DNA from: Clostridia bacterium
Lineage (GTDB): Bacteria > Bacillota > Peptococcia > Peptococcales > SKKY01
Assembly (NCBI GenBank): GCA_007123515.1
Contig: SKKY01000155.1
Coordinates: 1 to 26,201 of the forward strand
Length of the DNA stretch: 26,201 nucleotides
Direction: 5' to 3'
Shown: piece after piece, positions 1 through 7,826 of the stretch
Layout of the letters: each line of letters starts with the position of its first letter
How positions within the stretch are numbered: the first letter of the stretch is position 1
The notes under the pieces: generated by a model
The model's database searches: none
What the model was told of the DNA's origin: nothing
Seen by the model: the letters and a program-made list of their open reading frames with translations, nothing else
Position numbers and translations under genes: made by a program

Positions 1-2
1 AT

Positions 3-554
3 AAAGATGACTTTGAAACAATTGTTTTTGAATACCAGAATAAAATTTTTACCCTTTGTTATCGTTACGTAAATAATACCGAGGATGCTAAAGACCTGGC
101 TCAGGAGGTTTTTATCAAAGCGTACCGCAACATAAAAAACTTTGAAGGTCGTTCATCTTTATCTACCTGGCTTTATCAGATAGCCAATAATACTTGCAAA
201 GATCATTTAAGAAAAATAAAAAACAAAACGGAATATTCCATTGATGAGGAAATGTTCACTGAGGAATCTTCGTATGTCCCGGATATCTTAAAAGATGAAA
301 GAACACCGGCTTCGGCATTTGAAGAAAAAGAAAAAATTACAGCCCTGAAAGAGGCAATGGAATCATTAAGTGCCGAATACAAGATGGTTCTTATCTTAAG
401 GGAATTTCAGGACTTAAGCTATGAGGAAATAGCGCTTTTGACAGAGACCTCAGTTGGTACGGTTAAATCACGCCTAAACAGAGGCAGAAATGCTTTAAAG
501 AAGATTTTTACAGATAGAATGGAGGGGAGTTTCTATGAAAAAGCAAAATTGTAA
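3..554 (+). CDS. ECF-type RNA polymerase sigma factor, 5' end outside the window
   Basis: The frame is open from the first complete codon (position 3) to the TAA at 552-554, giving 183 visible residues; the start codon lies upstream of the window. The N-terminal part matches sigma region 2 (DDFETIVFEYQNKIF, then EDAKDLAQEVFIKAYRN and FEGRSSLSTWLYQIANN). The C-terminal part matches sigma region 4, a helix-turn-helix (LSYEEIALLTETSVGTVKSR). Such factors direct core RNA polymerase to a small regulon, usually envelope or stress functions. Its 3' end overlaps the next gene by 20 nt, and that gene has a zinc-finger anti-sigma domain, so the two are most likely a co-translated sigma/anti-sigma pair. 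The first ATG in the window (252) falls between regions 2 and 4 and is not the real start. The regulon cannot be deduced here. Confidence 0.93.
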   Translation, partial: KDDFETIVFEYQNKIFTLCYRYVNNTEDAKDLAQEVFIKAYRNIKNFEGRSSLSTWLYQIANNTCKDHLRKIKNKTEYSIDEEMFTEESSYVPDILKDERTPASAFEEKEKITALKEAMESLSAEYKMVLILREFQDLSYEEIALLTETSVGTVKSRLNRGRNALKKIFTDRMEGSFYEKAKL

Positions 555-1773
555 AGAAATTTGTGAACTTCTTTCATCCTATCTTGATAACGCATTGTCA
601 TCAGAAGAAAAAAAGAAATTAGAAGCGCATCTTTCATCTTGTGAATATTGCACAGATGAATACCAGTTGCTTATGGAGATGAAAAAAGTGATGGAAGAAA
701 TAAAAGATGAAGAAATTTCTGCACCAGAGGGATTTGTAAACAGTGTGATGAATCAAATAGAAAAAGAAAAGACCGTTACAGAAGTCAAAGAGGATCAGCA
801 AACGCCGGGGATTGTTAGCAGGCTGGTTGATAAAGTATTTAAAAAACCATGGATACCAGTTTTAATCGCGGCCATGTTCCTTGTCGTGTTATATGTCCCG
901 GGGCAGTTTGGACCGATGCTCTCTAGTGACAGCTCTTTCACAGAAGGTTCTGATATGATGTCCCAGGAAATGGGTCCTGAGCCCGGAATGACCAGATCGG
1001 CTGCTCCTGAAATGACTACTAATAATATTGTAGCGACATCTGCCGAGGAAGAGTTTCAAGACAGAGAAGCTCTGATTGACACAGACAGAAAAATTATCCG
1101 AAATGCCGCCATGTCTATGGAAATAACAAATTATAGCGAAACAGAAGAAGCGATTTCCAGGCAGGCAGAAACTTTTGGAGGTTTTATCAGCAGCAGTAAT
1201 TCTTACTACTACGGTGAAGAAAATGATTTGTTAGCTGGTTTTATGTCTTTACGGGTACCGGAAGAGCATTTTAATGAGATCATCACCTATATCGAAGATG
1301 CCGGAAGAGTGACTCATAAGAACACATGGAGTAATGATGTCACGGAAATGTACATGGATATGGAAACCCAGATCAGGAATCTTGAAATCAAAGAAGACCG
1401 TCTTTTGGCCATTTTAGAACAACAGGGTTCTTTACAGGACTTGCTGGCAGTTGAGAATGAAATAGCCCAGACCCGTTCTGAAATTGAAAGATTAACGGGA
1501 AGACTGAACCTTTTACAGAACCAAGTAGCTTTTAGCACTATAGAAATTGAGCTTAGAGAAGTCCGGAGCCTTGATGAGTCCATAACAAGAGACGGATTCA
1601 GTAATTTAGGCACAAGAATGAAAGAGGCGTTAATCAGAAGCATTAATCTACTGATTGACCTCTCTGTAAGAGGCCTTCTCCTTATTACAGGGGTATTACC
1701 CTTTGCTGTCATTGCTGTATTACTAGGTTTTGGTGGTTACAAAATCTGGCAAAAAAGGAAAAAAGAAGAATAA
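535..1773 (+). CDS. Membrane anti-sigma factor with zinc-finger and DUF4349 domain
   Basis: This is a 412-residue membrane protein and the likely anti-sigma partner of the upstream ECF factor. Residues 6-40 carry a zf-HC2/ZAS-like motif with His32, Cys36 and Cys39 (HLSSCEYC). One membrane span sits near 106-124 and a second near 380-404, followed by a basic tail. Between them, residues about 185-345 match the DUF4349 pattern (start DRKIIRNAAMSMEI, middle ETFGGFISSS, then a coiled coil around 275-335 with IEIELREV at its end). With two spans, the DUF4349 part should lie outside the membrane, where it could sense an envelope signal. The ATG at 535 has a strong GGAGGGGAG site 5 nt upstream and overlaps the sigma gene, implying translational coupling. 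The signal sensed is unknown; the anti-sigma role is inferred from the domain and neighbour. Confidence 0.85.
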   Translation: MKKQNCKEICELLSSYLDNALSSEEKKKLEAHLSSCEYCTDEYQLLMEMKKVMEEIKDEEISAPEGFVNSVMNQIEKEKTVTEVKEDQQTPGIVSRLVDKVFKKPWIPVLIAAMFLVVLYVPGQFGPMLSSDSSFTEGSDMMSQEMGPEPGMTRSAAPEMTTNNIVATSAEEEFQDREALIDTDRKIIRNAAMSMEITNYSETEEAISRQAETFGGFISSSNSYYYGEENDLLAGFMSLRVPEEHFNEIITYIEDAGRVTHKNTWSNDVTEMYMDMETQIRNLEIKEDRLLAILEQQGSLQDLLAVENEIAQTRSEIERLTGRLNLLQNQVAFSTIEIELREVRSLDESITRDGFSNLGTRMKEALIRSINLLIDLSVRGLLLITGVLPFAVIAVLLGFGGYKIWQKRKKEE

Positions 1774-1780
1774 AAAACAG

Positions 1781-1811
1781 AGGACCTGATATCAGACAGG
1801 TCCTTTTTTAT
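1781..1811 (+). terminator. Rho-independent terminator after the sigma/anti-sigma genes
   Basis: A perfect 8-bp stem (AGGACCTG at 1781-1788, CAGGTCCT at 1797-1804) with an 8-nt loop is followed by a run of T. It lies 8 nt past the anti-sigma stop codon and closes that operon. Confidence 0.85.
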
Positions 1812-1819
1812 GTTATGAT
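1811..1819 (+). promoter_or_regulatory. Candidate extended -10 promoter for polA
   Basis: TGTTATGAT fits an extended -10 element (TG-N-TATGAT). It lies immediately after the upstream terminator and about 34 nt before the polA start. No good -35 box is visible, since that position falls in the terminator hairpin. Confidence 0.4.
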
Positions 1820-1852
1820 AGATGACAAGTCATAAATATAGGAGTGAGCCTT

Positions 1853-4447
1853 TTGGATAGAGAAAAATTGATCATCGTTGACGGCAACAGCCTTGCTAAT
1901 CGAGCGTTTTATGCGCTGCCCGGACTAAGCAACAGTGAAGGCGTACTGACAAATGCTGTCTACGGTTTTAATATGTTATTACTAAAAATTATAAAAAATG
2001 AAAACCCGGATTACATTGCCGTTTGTTTTGATAAAAAAGGACCGTTAAAAAGGAAAGAAGACTATGCCGAGTATAAAGCAAACAGAAAACCGATGCCGGA
2101 AGAACTAAGCGACCAGATGCCTTTAATTAAAGAATATCTCAAAGCGATGAACATCTACCAATGTGAGATGGATGGCGTAGAGGCGGATGATTTAATTGGT
2201 ACAATTTCCCAGAAAGCCGATAAGAAGAATGTAGAGAGCATTATCTACAGTGCCGATAAGGATCTCCTGCAGCTGATCACTAAGAACACGAAAGTGTCCC
2301 TGACAAAAAAAGGAATTGCAGAAATAGAAACGTATGGACTTGAGGAACTGATGGAAAAATATGGTCTTTCTCCGGAACAGATGATTGATTTAAAAGGGCT
2401 AATGGGTGATTCCTCTGATAATGTTCCCGGAGTTCCGGGAGTTGGTGAGAAGACTGCCCTAAAACTAATCCATGAGTTTGGCTCTATGGAAAATCTGTAT
2501 GATAATTTAGATAAAGTAAGCGCAAAAAAACTAAATGAAAAGCTTTCCGAAAATAAGGATCTTGCTTTTTTAAGTAAAAAAATCGTTCGGATTGATCAGG
2601 ATCTTGATTACTCATTTTCTTTTGAAGATTTGACATTTAAAGAACCCTCTCTTGAGGAAATTATAGAGTTCTATAAAAAGCTTGAAATAAATCCGGATCA
2701 GTTTCTTACGCTGTTTAATATGCAGACTAGAATATTTGAGGACAATGACTTTAATGATGAGCCTATTTATGAACTAAAAAAACCAGAAGAAGTAAAAAAA
2801 ATTCTGGGCATATCACCCTTTAAGGAGATGGTATTATACCTTGAATGCCAGGGGAAAAAAGACATAGCCCTTAACTTTATGGTTGAAAACTGCTGTTACC
2901 GCATCTCTGTTATCGACGATGTAGCCTTGGTTGATGAGGTGAAAAAATACCTGCAGGATGATTCTATTAAAAAAACTGTCTATAGTGCAAAGGCTCTTCA
3001 CCGATTTGCAAGAAAGTATAACTTTTCAATTAATGGCATTCAGTGGGATGTAAAACTGCAGGCCTATCTGCTAAATACCGAAGAGCCGAATCTTGAAATT
3101 GAGCACCTTGCTGAAAAATATTTAAATAAGATAATCATTAAGGAAAGTCTTACAGAAAAACTCTTTTCGCTGAAGGAACTTGGCTTTACCTTGTCTCATA
3201 AACTTGAGGAGGACCAGCTGCTGCTGCTTTATTCAGGAGTAGAACTTCCGCTGACTCGAATTCTGGCTAATATGGAATATGAAGGAATCAGCGTGGATCT
3301 TCAGGCGCTTCAAAACATTCAAAAAGATCTCACTAAAAATATTAACCGGCTGACAAATGAAATCTATGTCATTGCAAAAGAAGAATTTAATATTAATTCA
3401 CCAAAGCAACTGGCTGTGATTCTTTTTGAAAAACTGGGACTCCCGGCTGCTAAGAAAACAAAGACCGGCTATTCAACCAATGCCGAAGTGTTAGAAGAGT
3501 TGCGGGATCAACATGAAATCATTGAAAAAATATTAGAATACCGGATGTTGTCAAAACTAAAAGGGACCTATATCGATGGTTTTGAACAAATGATCGATCC
3601 AATAACAAAAAAGATTCATACCTTTTACCATCAGACCGTAACGGCTACCGGACGACTAAGCAGTTCAGAACCAAATCTGCAAAACATTCCGATTCGTACG
3701 GAACAGGGCCGCAGAATCCGTGAGATTTTTACTGCGGGCAATGATAGCCATGTTTTGATTGCAGCAGATTATTCCCAGATCGAACTTAGGATTTTAGCAC
3801 ATGTTTCCCAGGATGCATCGTTGATGGCTGCTTTTACTAATAATGAAGATATCCACACTAAAACCGCAGCCGAAGTCTTCGGTGTGGGACTGGAAAATGT
3901 AACCTCCGAGCAAAGGCGAGCGGCAAAGGCGATCAATTTTGGCATTATGTATGGACAGACTGATTACGGGCTTTCGCAGGAATTGCATATTTCCAGAAAA
4001 GAAGCCCAGGAATATATTAATCGCTATTTTGAGCAATATGAAGGTGTAAAAAACTGGATCGAAACGCAGATTAAAGAAGCCAGGATCAATGGCTATGTCA
4101 CCACATTGCTGGGCAGAAGACGATACCTTAAAGATATTAATAGCAAAAACTATAACTTACGAAGCTTTGCTGAAAGAGCGGCCGTTAATTCAACGATCCA
4201 GGGTACGGCAGCCGACATTATTAAGTTGGCTATGCTTAAAATTCAGGCACTGCTTGCTGAAAAAAAATACCAGAGCCAGATGATTATGCAGGTTCATGAT
4301 GAGCTTATTTTTGAAGTCCCGCCACGTGAATCATCAAAGCTGATTGCTGATATCCATGAGACCATGGAAAATGCCTATCCTTTAATTGTTCCGTTAAGCG
4401 TGGATGCAAAAGCTGGCTTTAATCTCTTTGATATGGAGAAAATATAA
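1853..4447 (+). CDS. polA: DNA polymerase I
   Basis: PolA fills gaps and removes RNA primers in replication and repair. Numbered from TTG 1853 (864 aa), the N-terminal 5'-nuclease domain begins LIIVDGNSLANRAFYALPG and includes GVEADDLIGT and GDSSDNVPGVPGVGEKTA. The polymerase domain has motif A (DYSQIELRILAH, Asp639), motif B (RRAAKAINFGIMYG, about 688-701, Lys692) and motif C (QVHDELIFEVP, Asp816). The central 3'-5' exonuclease-like region lacks the DxE metal-binding residues (it reads LYLECQGKKDIAL), so proofreading is probably absent, as in Bacillus Pol I. I prefer TTG 1853 over GTG 1844: the AGGAG site at 1840-1844 overlaps the GTG but sits 8 nt before the TTG. The mutM start follows after 1 nt. 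Confidence 0.97.
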   Translation: MDREKLIIVDGNSLANRAFYALPGLSNSEGVLTNAVYGFNMLLLKIIKNENPDYIAVCFDKKGPLKRKEDYAEYKANRKPMPEELSDQMPLIKEYLKAMNIYQCEMDGVEADDLIGTISQKADKKNVESIIYSADKDLLQLITKNTKVSLTKKGIAEIETYGLEELMEKYGLSPEQMIDLKGLMGDSSDNVPGVPGVGEKTALKLIHEFGSMENLYDNLDKVSAKKLNEKLSENKDLAFLSKKIVRIDQDLDYSFSFEDLTFKEPSLEEIIEFYKKLEINPDQFLTLFNMQTRIFEDNDFNDEPIYELKKPEEVKKILGISPFKEMVLYLECQGKKDIALNFMVENCCYRISVIDDVALVDEVKKYLQDDSIKKTVYSAKALHRFARKYNFSINGIQWDVKLQAYLLNTEEPNLEIEHLAEKYLNKIIIKESLTEKLFSLKELGFTLSHKLEEDQLLLLYSGVELPLTRILANMEYEGISVDLQALQNIQKDLTKNINRLTNEIYVIAKEEFNINSPKQLAVILFEKLGLPAAKKTKTGYSTNAEVLEELRDQHEIIEKILEYRMLSKLKGTYIDGFEQMIDPITKKIHTFYHQTVTATGRLSSSEPNLQNIPIRTEQGRRIREIFTAGNDSHVLIAADYSQIELRILAHVSQDASLMAAFTNNEDIHTKTAAEVFGVGLENVTSEQRRAAKAINFGIMYGQTDYGLSQELHISRKEAQEYINRYFEQYEGVKNWIETQIKEARINGYVTTLLGRRRYLKDINSKNYNLRSFAERAAVNSTIQGTAADIIKLAMLKIQALLAEKKYQSQMIMQVHDELIFEVPPRESSKLIADIHETMENAYPLIVPLSVDAKAGFNLFDMEKI

Positions 4448-4448
4448 A

Positions 4449-5291
4449 ATGCCAGAGTTGCCTGAAGTAGAAACCATAGCGCGGGGGCTGCAAAACAAAG
4501 TGTCTGGGAAAACGATTCAGGATATCCGGGTTCGTTATTCCAAAATATTTAGAGACTGCTGTGGTCAGCCCTATTTAGAAGAAGAACGTAAACAGCTTAT
4601 TGCTTCTTTGACCGGCAAAACCATTAAAGCGGTAACCAGAAGAGCGAAGTACCTTTTATTTGATCTTGGTGATATTCTTTTGGTATCGCACTTGCGAATG
4701 ACCGGGCGATTTTCGTCGGATCCGGAGTATGTTGATAAAAAGCATACTCATGTAGTGCTGACTTTTACAGACGGATCGGTTTTGTCCTACAATGATACCC
4801 GGAAATTTGGAACCATCCAGATTATTACCTGTGAAGAAGAACGACTGAAAACGACGATGAGCCGATCGGGCATAGAACCATTAAGCGATGCTTTTTCAGC
4901 GGACTATTTGTTTGACATGCTCAAGCAAAGTAAAAGAAACATAAAGGCTTTTCTTTTAACCCAGGAAAGCATTGCCGGGATAGGAAATATTTATGCTGAT
5001 GAAATCCTTTTTTTTGCCGCCATTGATCCTAAAAGACGAGCCAATTCCATATCTGAAGAAGAAGCGATAAAGCTTCATCGCGGTATTAAGGAAAAACTCA
5101 TGATGGGCATTGCGTCCGGGGGCGCTTCGATTCTGACTTATGTTAATGAATCCGGAGATAAAGGAGCCTTCCAGGAACTATTGCAAGTATATGGTAAAAA
5201 AGGTTGTCATTGTCAGATTTGCAATCAGAAACTGCTTACGGAAACAGTAGCCGCAAGAACGACTACCTACTGCCCGTACTGTCAGACATAA
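4449..5291 (+). CDS. mutM: Formamidopyrimidine-DNA glycosylase (Fpg/MutM)
   Basis: This base-excision repair enzyme removes 8-oxoguanine and formamidopyrimidines and nicks the resulting AP site. The protein is 280 aa. The start must be ATG 4449, because the mature N-terminal Pro2 is the catalytic nucleophile and is followed by Glu3 (MPELPEVETIARGL). A longer in-frame start at 4404 would bury it. Other family marks are Lys67 in TRRAKYLLFDL, GIGNIYADEILF in the helix-two-turn-helix, and a C-terminal zinc finger with two CxxC pairs (CQIC and CPYC) exactly 16 residues apart. It begins 1 nt after polA and reads towards coaE, a common Firmicutes arrangement that points to co-transcription. The ribosome binding site (GGAG) lies within the last codons of polA. 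Confidence 0.97.
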   Translation: MPELPEVETIARGLQNKVSGKTIQDIRVRYSKIFRDCCGQPYLEEERKQLIASLTGKTIKAVTRRAKYLLFDLGDILLVSHLRMTGRFSSDPEYVDKKHTHVVLTFTDGSVLSYNDTRKFGTIQIITCEEERLKTTMSRSGIEPLSDAFSADYLFDMLKQSKRNIKAFLLTQESIAGIGNIYADEILFFAAIDPKRRANSISEEEAIKLHRGIKEKLMMGIASGGASILTYVNESGDKGAFQELLQVYGKKGCHCQICNQKLLTETVAARTTTYCPYCQT

Positions 5292-5310
5292 TAGATGGAG
5301 AGGAATAGAA

Positions 5311-5907
5311 ATGAAGATAATCGGTTTAACCGGAGGGATCGGTTCCGGTAAAAGTATGATTACCCAATACCTGATAGATCAGGGTATCGCTGTGATTGAT
5401 GCTGATCAATTATCCAGGGATATCGTAAAACCCAGCACACCGGGGCTAAAAAAAATAGCAGAAAGCTTCGGACAGGAATACCTTCTCGACGACGGAGAAC
5501 TTGACCGTGCTAAAATGGGAGAGCTTGTCTTTAAAGATAAAGAGAAATTATCATTACTAAACAGTTTGCTGCATCCGATTCTAAGAGCAGAAATAAAAAG
5601 AGAAATAGAGTGTTTTCGCAGTAAAGGTCATACACTTGTGATTCTTGATGCAGCTATTTTAATCGAATCAAAAATGCAGGATCTTGTTGATGAAATCTGG
5701 CTTGTCTATGCTGATCAGGAAACGCAGATTGAAAGAATCATGAAAAGGGATGGATTTACAAGAGCCCAGGTCATAGCCAGAATTGGTTCGCAGATGCCAA
5801 TTGAGGAGAAGAAAAAACACGCCGATATAATCATAGATAATAATCAAAGTCCCGAAAAAACCATTGAACAAGTAAAAAAAATAGTAAGTGCCGCTGAGAG
5901 CAATTAA
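5311..5907 (+). CDS. coaE: Dephospho-CoA kinase
   Basis: CoaE phosphorylates the 3'-hydroxyl of dephospho-CoA, the last step of coenzyme A synthesis, in the cytoplasm. The 198-residue length is typical. A P-loop is seen at the N-terminus (GLTGGIGSGKS, residues 5-15), followed by DADQLSRDIVKP, LLHPILRAEI, and the LID-region stretch ERIMKRDGFTRAQVIARI with IGSQMP. ATG 5311 is preceded by a GGAGAGG site. The gene follows mutM by 19 nt and ends inside a terminator hairpin, so it is the last gene of the polA-mutM-coaE unit. Confidence 0.95.
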   Translation: MKIIGLTGGIGSGKSMITQYLIDQGIAVIDADQLSRDIVKPSTPGLKKIAESFGQEYLLDDGELDRAKMGELVFKDKEKLSLLNSLLHPILRAEIKREIECFRSKGHTLVILDAAILIESKMQDLVDEIWLVYADQETQIERIMKRDGFTRAQVIARIGSQMPIEEKKKHADIIIDNNQSPEKTIEQVKKIVSAAESN

Positions 5908-5928
5908 GTTTGCTCCGGCGGTTTTTTA
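5891..5928 (+). terminator. Rho-independent terminator overlapping the coaE stop
   Basis: CCGC-T-GAG pairs with CTC-CG-GCGG around an A/T-rich loop containing the coaE stop codon, followed by six T. The stem has a small internal bulge. It separates coaE from the glycogen operon. Confidence 0.7.
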
Positions 5929-5989
5929 TGTTTTTAAATACTGCTCCAAAGGGTAAGCATTAGTAATAATATCTATTAAGGAGACTCGG

Positions 5990-7822
5990 ATGAAAATATC
6001 AAAGCCAAAATTAGAGCAGTTTATTAATGGGACACTGGAAGACAGTTACAAATATTTTGGATCACATCTTAAAAAAGAAGGTGTATTTTTTCGTGTGTGG
6101 GCCGGAGGAGCTAAAGAGGTCTCTGTTATCGGAGATTTTAATCACTGGAACCCGGGGCAAACCCCGCTAACCTATATAAGGGATGGAATCTGGGAAGGCT
6201 TGATTGAAGGTGTTAATGAAGGCGACTTGTATAAATATGCCGTAAAAGGGATTGATAATACGATTGTCAATAAGTCGGATCCTTTTGCTTTTTATTCAGA
6301 AAAACGTCCTAATTCAGCATCAGTAATTTTTGATATAAAAAAAATAAAAGAAGGAAAAAAGAAAAGTAAGTCCAATCTTTTACATGAACCACTTAATATT
6401 TATGAAATGCACCTCGGCTCATGGAAACGTTCAGAAGTAGGCGAATTTTTAAATTACCGGGATATCGCAAAGCTTCTGGCCAGCCATCTTATCTCACACG
6501 GATATAATGCGGTGGAAATTATGCCGGTTATGGAGCACCCGCTGGATGCTTCCTGGGGTTACCAGACAATTGGCTTTTACTCTGTCACAAGCCGTTACGG
6601 GGATCCTCATGATTTTAAATACCTTATTGATTATTTACACAAAAAAGAAATCGCTGTCATTCTTGACTGGTCGCCCGGACACTTTTGTCAGGACGAACAT
6701 GGCCTGAGAGAATTTGATGGTACAAAATTATATGAGAGCGTATTGCATCCGGAATGGGGTACCTTGAATTTTGATTTTAAAAAAGGTCAGGTCTGTTCAT
6801 TTTTGCTTTCAAATGCACTGTATTGGCTAAGTGTATTTGAAGTTGACGGTTTGCGGGTTGATGCCGTATCAAGCATGCTCTTTTTAGACTACGGGATCAA
6901 ACAAGGATATTGGGTACCCAATAAATATGGAGGCAATGAAAATCTAGAAGCGATAGATTTTCTCAAACAGCTGAATAAAAGTGTTTTTGCCAAACATCCC
7001 TATGCATTAATGATCGCGGAAGAATCGACATCCTGGCCGCTTGTGACCTATCCGGTCCATGATGGCGGTCTTGGATTTAACTATAAATGGAATATGGGCT
7101 GGATGAATGATATTTTAAAGTATATTGAAATGAAACCTTACTTTAGGGGATTCAATCATAGTTTGATCAGCTTTTCGATGATGTATGCCTTTTCGGAAAA
7201 CTATATCCTACCCTTTTCGCACGATGAAGTGGTTCACGGCAAAAAATCGATGATTGATAAGATGCCAGGGAATTATGAAGAAAAATTTGCTAATCTGCGG
7301 GCTTTGATGGCCTATAAGACATGCCATCCCGGAAAAAAACTATCCTTTATGGGGCTGGAAGTGGCGCAATTTATTGAGTGGGACGAAGATCGGGAAATTG
7401 ATTGGTTTCTGCTGGATTTTCCGATGCATAAGAAGTTTAATACCTATTTGAAAAAACTTAACAAGCTGTATCTGAAAGAACCGGCTTTATGGGAGAAAGA
7501 TACAGGTTGGGAAGGATTTAGTTGGGTTGATTCAGATAATCACGCTCAAAAAGTAATCTCTTTTACACGGCAATCAAAGGAGCAAGTGATATTAGCAGTG
7601 ATTAACTTCTCAGAGTTCACCTATGAAAACTTCATGTTAGGAGTCCCTGAAGAGGGGGTATATAGTAATATAATGAATTCGGATTTAGAGGCCTATGGCG
7701 GATCCGGATTTACGGTTAAAAAAACGGTTAAAACAAAACCGATTGAAACCCATCATCAACAACAAAGTCTGGAGCTTACGATTCCTGCTTTTACAGGATT
7801 ATTTTATAAATTAAGGGCGTGA
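5990..7822 (+). CDS. glgB: 1,4-alpha-glucan branching enzyme
   Basis: GlgB cuts alpha-1,4 chains and rejoins them as alpha-1,6 branches in glycogen. The 610-residue protein has an N-terminal CBM48 domain (about 20-110, VFFRVWAGGAKEVSVIGDFN). A GH13 barrel follows with HPLDASWGYQTIGFYSVTSR, DWSPGHF and HGLREFDGT. The catalytic residues are Asp291 (GLRVDAVSSML), Glu344 (MIAEEST) and Asp412 (PFSHDEVVHGK). A C-terminal beta domain completes it. ATG 5990 has an AAGGAG site 8 nt upstream. It is the first gene of an operon running to pgi, and the glgP start follows after 4 nt. The 82 nt upstream hold no convincing -35/-10 pair; a TAATAT at 5967-5972 is the best -10 guess. All key residues are present. 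Confidence 0.96.
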   Translation: MKISKPKLEQFINGTLEDSYKYFGSHLKKEGVFFRVWAGGAKEVSVIGDFNHWNPGQTPLTYIRDGIWEGLIEGVNEGDLYKYAVKGIDNTIVNKSDPFAFYSEKRPNSASVIFDIKKIKEGKKKSKSNLLHEPLNIYEMHLGSWKRSEVGEFLNYRDIAKLLASHLISHGYNAVEIMPVMEHPLDASWGYQTIGFYSVTSRYGDPHDFKYLIDYLHKKEIAVILDWSPGHFCQDEHGLREFDGTKLYESVLHPEWGTLNFDFKKGQVCSFLLSNALYWLSVFEVDGLRVDAVSSMLFLDYGIKQGYWVPNKYGGNENLEAIDFLKQLNKSVFAKHPYALMIAEESTSWPLVTYPVHDGGLGFNYKWNMGWMNDILKYIEMKPYFRGFNHSLISFSMMYAFSENYILPFSHDEVVHGKKSMIDKMPGNYEEKFANLRALMAYKTCHPGKKLSFMGLEVAQFIEWDEDREIDWFLLDFPMHKKFNTYLKKLNKLYLKEPALWEKDTGWEGFSWVDSDNHAQKVISFTRQSKEQVILAVINFSEFTYENFMLGVPEEGVYSNIMNSDLEAYGGSGFTVKKTVKTKPIETHHQQQSLELTIPAFTGLFYKLRA

Positions 7823-7826
7823 TTTT

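Noticed and set aside
1314..1712. 132-codon minus-strand frame within the anti-sigma gene
   Set aside because: Shadow of the DUF4349 coding sequence, without start signals.
1844..1852. GTG 1844 as the polA start
   Set aside because: It overlaps the ribosome binding site, which is correctly spaced for TTG 1853.
4404..4448. Longer mutM start at 4404
   Set aside because: It overlaps polA and would block the catalytic Pro2 required at the mature N-terminus.
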